NCBI GenBank assembly: GCA_010645155.1 | Contig: CM021312.1 | Location: 10,644,281 to 10,708,280, forward strand | Reading direction: 5' to 3' | From: Tigriopus japonicus | Lineage: Eukaryota > Arthropoda > Copepoda > Harpacticoida > Harpacticidae | Length of the DNA stretch: 64,000 nucleotides | Shown: piece after piece, positions 57,977-64,000 of the stretch | Layout of the letters: each line of letters opens with the position of its first letter | Numbering within the stretch: the stretch's first letter is position 1 | Position numbers and translations under genes: made by a program | The notes under the pieces: generated by a model | Seen by the model: the letters and a program-made list of their open reading frames with translations, nothing else | What the model was told of the DNA's origin: nothing | The model's database searches: none

Positions 57977-58419
57977 TACTGATGGGATTTCCCAAGCTAT
58001 CAATCACTTCAATTTTTCAAGCTAGGCTTGTTTCCATTTCAGCTGCCTCAAGCTAAACCAAGCATTCAAGCCACAGGGCTCAGAGGACCTATGGTGAATA
58101 GCAGGGTTGCCAAGCTATTTGTTGTCCTTTTTGCCTGATCTAAAAATAGAAGCAGAAACTCCTTTGCTGTTGCAGAATTTGCCATTTTTTTCCTAGATTT
58201 TTCAAGATATTTGCCTTCTTAGGGGGCTATATGAAGCATGCTTTGTTAAACTTGAGTGCAAACTATTTTACTCCATTTCCGGTGGCCAACATTGAATTTT
58301 AACTGGCAAGCCTGACATCGGGTGAAGGTGCTTGAAACTGCTTGCAAGCTTTCAAGCACAGCTGAAACTGTTGCTTGGCCCAAACTCCTCTTCAAGCTGC
58401 AGCTTGTTTCCCATCAGTA
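57977..58419. mobile_element. hAT-like MITE, perfect 8-bp TSD GTTGCTTC
   Basis: 443-bp relative of the element at 40736, in opposite orientation. Ends TACTGATGGGATTTCCCAAG and (reversed) TACTGATGGGAAACAAGCTG, flanked by GTTGCTTC at 57969-57976 and 58420-58427. Two copies with different octamers confirm the family limits. Confidence 0.92.
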
Positions 58420-58427
58420 GTTGCTTC

Positions 58428-59084
58428 CTTAGTACTATGTGAGATCGCGTGAAATAAAAAAACCAACTTTTCACCAAACCTCACATTTATGTCGGAGGGC
58501 CAGACCTAATCAGGGTTCAAACTTTATTTGTAGACCAATTTGAATCATCCCCCTTGTCTCGCTTGACTCAATGAACACGTAATTTATTGTTAAAAAATTT
58601 TCATGGTTTTGATTTGAGCAAACTCATAAGCCACTTTGATGATCAGTATCGAAGGCAGCATGTTTGAGATTTTTATGATTACCGCTCTGACCCTGAATTA
58701 CCGTTCCGACGCGGCCCACCGTCCAAACTAAACACGTCGTCTTGCTTTAGTCCAAAACAACAAGAGCAAATTACGAGAGCGAAAAAACAAATGACCTTTC
58801 ATGACTAGCATCAGAAGATGTTTGAAGGATGGTAAAGGCAACCAATCAACAAACCCACCAATCGATCAACCATAGGAATCCAGACCAAAGCCAAGAAAGA
58901 ACTCTTGGCTGTTAATGTTCGCTTCCTACTGGGTTGAACAAGGTTGCGTGATACGTTTCTAAGGTTGCGTGAAAGCCGAACAATAAAGTTCCGCGAAGTC
59001 TGGTTAAGCTAACAATTATTGGTCATTATTTACCAATTATTTAAAAAAAAGCTTTCAAATGCTGTCCTAATCTCGTTATTTACA
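58428..59084. other. No gene recognised
   Basis: The N-terminal exons of the MULE gene at 59085 would be expected here, but none was found. Confidence 0.4.
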
Positions 59085-61055
59085 GCCTCGAGAGGCGAGG
59101 GAAGTCCGATTTTTCAGTGCTTGGTTGAAAGTGAAAATCAGAAGATATTCTCCAGTGCCCTGAGAATCTTTGGCTCCTGAGGCTTGCAACCAAACTCGAG
59201 TGCTTCTGACCGATTTAAGCCACACGTTCATCAATTCCTGGAGAGAAGTGATCAATCCTGATGTCACGTGGAGTCCATGTCATTGGCATCTCGAAAGAAG
59301 TTGGGCCAGGCACATTCAAAATTCAAGAATCTTGAGTGAAATCAAGAATCTGAGACGAATAGCAAACAGGAACGATTTTTTGAATGAAGCATCCAAGATC
59401 AAGATGAAATAGGTAATTTGATTTCTTTAAGGTCAGGGATCAAGGATTTTTTTTCTTTTGGACACTATTACCATTTCTTTTCAAATGGTTCAAATTGTGT
59501 GGAAATTGTTGAGATTTCTCGTAAGTTTTAGACTCAGTTACTTCTGTCTTTTTCCTTTGCTTTTCTATAACTTTTTGCCTTTCTAATACCAAAAACATCA
59601 GTAAATTTACAAAGATAGAGCAATGAAAACATGTTCTCCTTTTGCTCCCAGACCGATACCACTAAAAACACGAAGAGTGTCTCCTTTTTTGCTTACTTTT
59701 TTTTTTAAATTCTATGCCAGATTTTCTTTTAATGATTTGATTACCCTAATGTTTACATCCTTTTGACAGGAAACTCGAGATGAAAGTTCAAGGAAAGCTA
59801 TAGATTACTTTTGGAGCAATTATGGGCCTGAAGGACGAGTGGCGCCATGGACATCATGGGCACGATTCGCGACCTTGGGGGCTTTGTCCCACAACCTCCC
59901 CATTGAGCGCTACCATCGCACAATTAAGTTGAAGTTGAAACCCAACTTCAACATGGTGAGATTTTGTCTTGGGCTGATCCAAATCAATGAATTCTACCTG
60001 AGAAAAGAGATCCACGCCGTGGAAGGCATTCATGGAACCGGAGCGTCAAAAATACAGCATGATCACCAGGCCAACCATCCTCTTGAGGTCGAGGATTATT
60101 CTGTGGAATCCACCCACGACGGCTTTGTCATCACGAAAACCGACGATAATGACAATAGTCAACGGATCCACCATTTGGTGAAAAATCGTTTTGTCTGCAA
60201 TTTGGCTCGGTGCAAAGTACTGTGCCGCAAATGTCCGAATCCCAAAGTGTGTGCTCACTTCTACACTTGCGATTGCGCGAGGTTCTCTTTCGGGTAAGTG
60301 TTAGTGTAGTCATTGTAGGTGTTGTCAAAGCCTTACGTAATTTTAATTTGGTTTCGCTTTTTTGATTGTTCTTGTTCAATTCATTATTACGCGCTGATTT
60401 TTTGAATAATTGGTTTCCCTTCCCAGAAACTTGTGTAAACACACTCACTTGTTATCAATGATGAAGTGTATTGATCTCCCGACCGAAGCAAACAACGATG
60501 AAACCGAGAACCTCCGCCAAGAAGAACCGGACGCAACACGTGCTGAATTTGGTCAAGATTGCGAAATTGTCGTTGAAGGAGAGGTAAACAATTTGAGCCT
60601 TTTGTCTCTTTTACGTATTGTTTGATCGTTGCGAACTAAAATGAATCACAAAATGTCCAACATGGAAAGTATTTCAATCTTGAGATATTCGTTGTGCATG
60701 ATTGCAACGTTCTCCATTCAGGACAAGATGGGACAGTCTATGTTATTCATCAACTTGTTTCTTTTATTGCCAGCTTGATGAAGAAGAGACCGAGTTCCTC
60801 AACAGTGCTAAAAAGCTCGAAGAAAAAGCTTGCAATATCAGGGAAATTATGGCCTCGAAAATAATCTCAAAGGAATTCAAGCGAACCCTAAACAACAACG
60901 TGCAGACCATGCCCCTCGGCGAAATTGTTGTCAATGGAAACCCAGCATCTTTTCCAAGACTCAATCGAAAACGAACCCATGATCCCCAAATTAGATCCCA
61001 TTTTCCCATGAAGAAGAAAGCCACCATTTCCCGCCCTCATATCCAGAATGACTAA
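59085..61055 (+). pseudogene. MULE-type transposase gene with SWIM zinc finger, 5' part broken
   Basis: Exon a (59085-59411) reads 'CLVESENQKIFSSALRIFG', then in another frame 'VLLTDLSHTFINSWREV' and 'CHWHLERSWARHI', MULE core motifs (the second catalytic Asp block and C-x-WH). It ends in TAG just at the donor, where CAG would keep the frame. Exon b (59770-60296) has 'SHNLPIERYHRTIKLKLKPN' and the start of a SWIM finger 'HFYTCDCARFSFG'; exon c (60427-60582) completes it, 'NLCKHTHLL'. Exon d (60773-61055) gives a basic C-terminus and TAA. Exons b-d splice GT-AG in phase with no lesions. AATAAA lies near 61210. N-terminal catalytic exons are absent, so it is either a decaying copy or a partly domesticated C-terminal half. 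Confidence 0.65.
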
Positions 61056-61367
61056 GTTTTTTATTGAACTTTCACCTAGAGCTTTCTTCACTGTTCTAAA
61101 AACACTGATCATTGCCGTCTGCTTGTCTCGAATCTTAATTATGATTCATATTATTGTAACTGTTATATATTTCTATTTTGTTTTTATCGACAACTTGTCA
61201 AGCAAGTAAAATAAAGTAAACTGTGCCTTAAACTTTACATAACCACGCTCCAAAAAATGATTTCCTTGTGGCGACCCTGGATTTCGAATGTCTTGTTGTC
61301 AGTCTTTTCCGAATGAGAGAATAATAAAAAACGTTGAAACTTGACTTCGAGTTTGACACCTCTTCAG

Positions 61368-61380
61368 TGGTGACCCCGAC
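61368..61380 (+). other. Primer-binding site, tRNA-Trp type
   Basis: TGGTGACCCCGAC is complementary to the conserved 3' end of animal tRNA-Trp (CCA included). Priming by tRNA-Trp is a known mark of the CsRn1 clade. Confidence 0.7.
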
Positions 61381-61419
61381 CTCTGGGACAATTTCCAGAG
61401 CCTCATCTACATCCTTGCC

Positions 61420-62073
61420 ATGACCGAGAACCAAGAGAATGCCGTCGCCCTCAAGCTCCCCACCTTCTGGCTGGAACAACCCAAGGTGTGGTTCGCGCAG
61501 GCAGAGGCCCAGTTCAACATCCGAAAAATCACCTCTGACGACACCAAGTTCCACTACGTCGTCGCTGCCCTCGACCAGCCCACCGCCAAGCGCATCATCG
61601 ACCTCCTGTCCGCTCCGCCCGCCAACGACAAGTACAAGGCCTTGAAGAACAGGCTCAGTGAAACTTATGGTCTCTCCGAGTACGAACGCAGTGCCCGCCT
61701 CCTCCACATGCCGGAGTTGGGCGACGACAAGCCCTCCGTCCTCATGGACAGCATGCTGGCCCTCCTGGACGGGCATGAGCCGTGCTTCCTCTTCCGCGGC
61801 CTCTTCCTTGAGCGTCTCCCTGAGGAGATCCGATGCATCTTGGCCCACAGCGGAGTGCGGGACTGTCGCCAGCTGGCCAAGGCGGCCGACAACCTCTGGG
61901 AGACTCGGCAGCCAACTGCCAGCGCCGTCCAGCGGCCCGCCCGGACCAGCAACAAGAAGCCTGGCAACCCCAGCTTCTGTCGTTTCCACAACAAGTTCGG
62001 GGACAAGGCCTACACATGCAGGCCGCCCTGCTCCTTCAAGTCCTCGGAAAACGGGCAGGCCGGCCGCCAATAG
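61420..62073 (+). CDS. Gag-like protein of CsRn1-type gypsy element
   Basis: 217 codons from ATG 61420, 52 bases after the primer site, to TAG. It forms the capsid-like coat. Features: '[20 protein letters not shown]' near residue 13 (the conserved start of this gag group), and a C-terminal Cys-His box '[18 protein letters not shown]' with pattern C-x2-H-x9-C-x3-C instead of the retroviral C-x2-C-x4-H-x4-C. The CHCC box is known for CsRn1/Kabuki elements. The frame is intact. Confidence 0.85.
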   Translation: MTENQENAVALKLPTFWLEQPKVWFAQAEAQFNIRKITSDDTKFHYVVAALDQPTAKRIIDLLSAPPANDKYKALKNRLSETYGLSEYERSARLLHMPELGDDKPSVLMDSMLALLDGHEPCFLFRGLFLERLPEEIRCILAHSGVRDCRQLAKAADNLWETRQPTASAVQRPARTSNKKPGNPSFCRFHNKFGDKAYTCRPPCSFKSSENGQAGRQ

Positions 62074-62984
62074 CCCCGGCGGCGGTCGGCCCAAACATCA
62101 ACAGCCTTTTCTTCGTCCGTGACCACCAGTCACGTCGGAGATTCCTTGTAGACACGGGCGCCGAGGTCAGTGTCATCCCTGCCTCCGCCCATGACAAGCA
62201 CAACAACCCCAGGGGACGTCCCCTCTCCGCTGCCAATGGCAGCACGATCAGCACTTACGGCACCCGCATGGTCCGTCTGAAGCTCTGTGGCCGGACCTAC
62301 GAGTGGTCCTTCCACATCGCCGCTGTTGAGCAACCCCTGCTGGGCGCCGATCTTCTTCGTCACACTGGTCTCCTAGTGGATGTCCGTCGCAGCCGACTCC
62401 TCCACCCGGAGGCCTTTTCCTCCATGCCTCTGCAGCCCGCTAAGAGCAATTGCATCCACGGCCTCAACTTTGGGCCTGGAGACTGCTACGCTCAGCTCCT
62501 CGCCAAGTTCCCGGACCTCACCACCCCGACCTTCTCCAGCCCGACTGTCAAACACGGGGTCGTCCTCCACATCCCCACCAAAGGGCCTCCTGTGCGAGCT
62601 CGCGCTCGCCGTCTCTTTCCGGACAACCTTGCCGCCGTCAAGGCCGAGTTCAAGAGGATGATGGAGATGGGCATCGCCCGGCGGTCCGACAGCTGCTGGG
62701 CTAGCCCGCTGCACGTCGTCGACAAGCCAGATGGAAGCAAACGGCCTTGTGGTGACTACAGGCGGTTAAACGACATCACTACCCCTGACCGTTACCCAGT
62801 CCCACACATCCACGACTTTTCCTCCAACCTGGCAGGCAAAGTCATATTCTCCAAGGTCGACCTCAAACGTGGGTACCATCAGATCCCTGTTGCCCCGGAG
62901 GACATCCCCAAGACGGCCATCGTCACCCCGTTTGGCCTATTCGAATTCCTCCGCACGCCATTTGGCCTCAAGAACGCTGCCCAA
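61980..62984 (+). pseudogene. Pol of CsRn1-type gypsy element (protease and RT N-terminal half), truncated
   Basis: The pol frame is -1 relative to gag and overlaps its end, suggesting ribosomal frameshifting. The protease active site is '[15 protein letters not shown]' (Asp-Thr-Gly). RT blocks follow: '[20 protein letters not shown]', '[15 protein letters not shown]' (first catalytic Asp), '[15 protein letters not shown]'. There it is interrupted at 62985, before the YxDD box, RNase H and integrase. No lesion precedes the break, so the copy was probably young when hit. The exact start of pol translation is not known. Confidence 0.85.
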
Positions 62985-64000
62985 CAGGGCTGCCAGGTAA
63001 TTGGAGACCAAAAACGCCAGATCACCCTGTCAAAAACGCCAGATATCGAAATTCGCCGCCAATTTTTTTTCAAAAAACCGCCAGAATAACGCCTAATTCC
63101 AGTTCCTTTATTATGCATTTGTTCTAGAGGAGACATATCATGCACTAACCTTTCATCAATAAAGATAGCTGAGTTGAACTTATCAAGGATCCTTTGGGTT
63201 GATCCAGTTTAAAAAGACACACTTTTCGCACACATTTGCTCTCATTTAGATAGAAAGAGACTTTAAATTTGAGTTTATCAGTAAGACCAAATAAGGCAAA
63301 AAATAAAGCAAACCACCATCATATTCAAGCTAATAGTCATGAGTGTGAAACTTTCGAAAGGTTTCGTACCCTAAAAATGTGCTTTTGTAAGTAGTTGAAA
63401 TATTTGGAAATTTTGTGTATTATTTGCTTGGCTTTTTACCCATATATTTACAAAGTTTGATTTTTCGGCATTTCTTGCACTTCATTAGCCATGTTTTAGC
63501 TAACAGAAACGCAAAATTGTATTTTTTTAACATTTTTTTGTTTTTGCTTAAAAACTCTTCAGTTTCTTTGACATTTGAGTTTGTCACTGCAATAAATTGA
63601 TTTGCTATTTCAATACACTTTGTTTCCCATTCAAGCATTTATTTTTTCATCCCAACACACTTTCTTTACAATGCCAGCACATTTTTTTCCAATCTAGCGC
63701 ATTTTGCTTGCCCCGTTTTCAGCTTGAAAAGCATCTTCTATTTGCTAAAATCGTCAAGCTTACTAATACTAGTTTCAACAGCCCAGCACTCTCTTATATT
63801 AATTATAAGATTTTAATATCAGGATGTTTAAGTGATGATTATTATGAGCGCTACTTTTGGTTGTTCATCTGGAATTGCAAGAAAGTTAACATAAAAAAGA
63901 GAAAAAACGAAAGAGATGGGCCAAAAATGGTCACATTATTTTTTGTAACTAATGCTGTAACTTTGAGCTCTAGCTCTGTTATGCTGAATTTTGCTAGAAC
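62985..64000. mobile_element. hAT-like element inserted in gypsy RT, right end outside window
   Basis: Left tip CAGGGCTGCCAGGT matches that of the element at 55373 (CAGGGTTGCCAGGT), followed by the same kind of repeated word (CGCCAGAT, CGCCAG). The junction in RT codons 'KNAAQ' is abrupt. If it is a hAT insertion, CTGCCCAA (62977-62984) should recur at the right end. The rest to 64000 is AT-rich with no recognised ORF. Confidence 0.65.

Larger units (their letters stand above)
61180..62984 (+). mobile_element. CsRn1-like Ty3/gypsy retrotransposon, 5' part
   Basis: GC-rich (around 60% by eye) against AT-rich flanks. A probable 5' LTR tail ends CA at 61365-61366 and the primer site begins at 61368. 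Gag and the start of pol follow, overlapping in a -1 frame. Pol is cut off at 62984 by a hAT-like insertion. The LTR start cannot be placed because no 3' LTR is in the window. Confidence 0.8.

Noticed and set aside
61228..62094. 288-codon minus-strand ORF
   Set aside because: Shadow of the GC-rich gag/pol genes on the plus strand; no known motif.

Overview
The window is eukaryotic, AT-rich and dominated by transposable elements. It carries parts of two recognisable host genes, both split by GT-AG introns. A LIM-homeodomain gene of the Lim3 (Lhx3/Lhx4) family and the ER chaperone BiP point to an animal. The mariner types (DD37D maT-like, DD39D), a CsRn1-like Ty3/gypsy element, a P element with a THAP finger and the short tRNA-derived SINEs suggest an invertebrate, most likely an arthropod; a crustacean would fit, but the species cannot be fixed from sequence alone. 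No rRNA gene, CRISPR array or prokaryotic operon is present.

Layout. 1-6332: relics of a LINE, a gypsy RT, a SINE, a 1.05-kb inverted-repeat element and a mariner. 6333-38188: the Lim3 gene on the + strand, seven coding exons summing to exactly 999 nt (332 aa plus stop). Its introns of 15.1, 9.2 and 5.2 kb are packed with transposons: a 661-bp foldback, LINEs, several hAT-like elements with 8-bp target duplications, and a nested stack in which a 4.06-kb P element sits inside a maT mariner. 38189-48700: minisatellite, hAT-like elements, P-like, gypsy and LINE relics, no recognised host gene. 48700-52300: BiP with three coding exons and a C-terminal KDEL. 52600-58420: SINEs, minisatellite and two hAT-like elements. 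59085-61055: a MULE-type transposase gene with SWIM zinc finger, 3' exons intact, 5' part missing or broken. 61180-64000: a GC-rich CsRn1-like gypsy element (tRNA-Trp primer site, gag, start of pol) cut by another hAT-like element running off the window.

How the parts relate. Lim3 should act in neuronal and endocrine fate specification; its transcription must cross about 30 kb of repeats, including a hairpin-forming foldback. BiP is an independent housekeeping and stress gene. The rest records successive insertions whose order can be read: mariner, then P element, into Lim3 intron 3; a P-type MITE, then a hAT-like element, in intron 5; a LINE, then a hAT-like MITE, in intron 6; gypsy, then hAT, at the right edge. 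At least six hAT-like copies have perfect 8-bp flanking duplications, and several are filled with a short family-specific word. That guild of elements is the most distinctive feature here.
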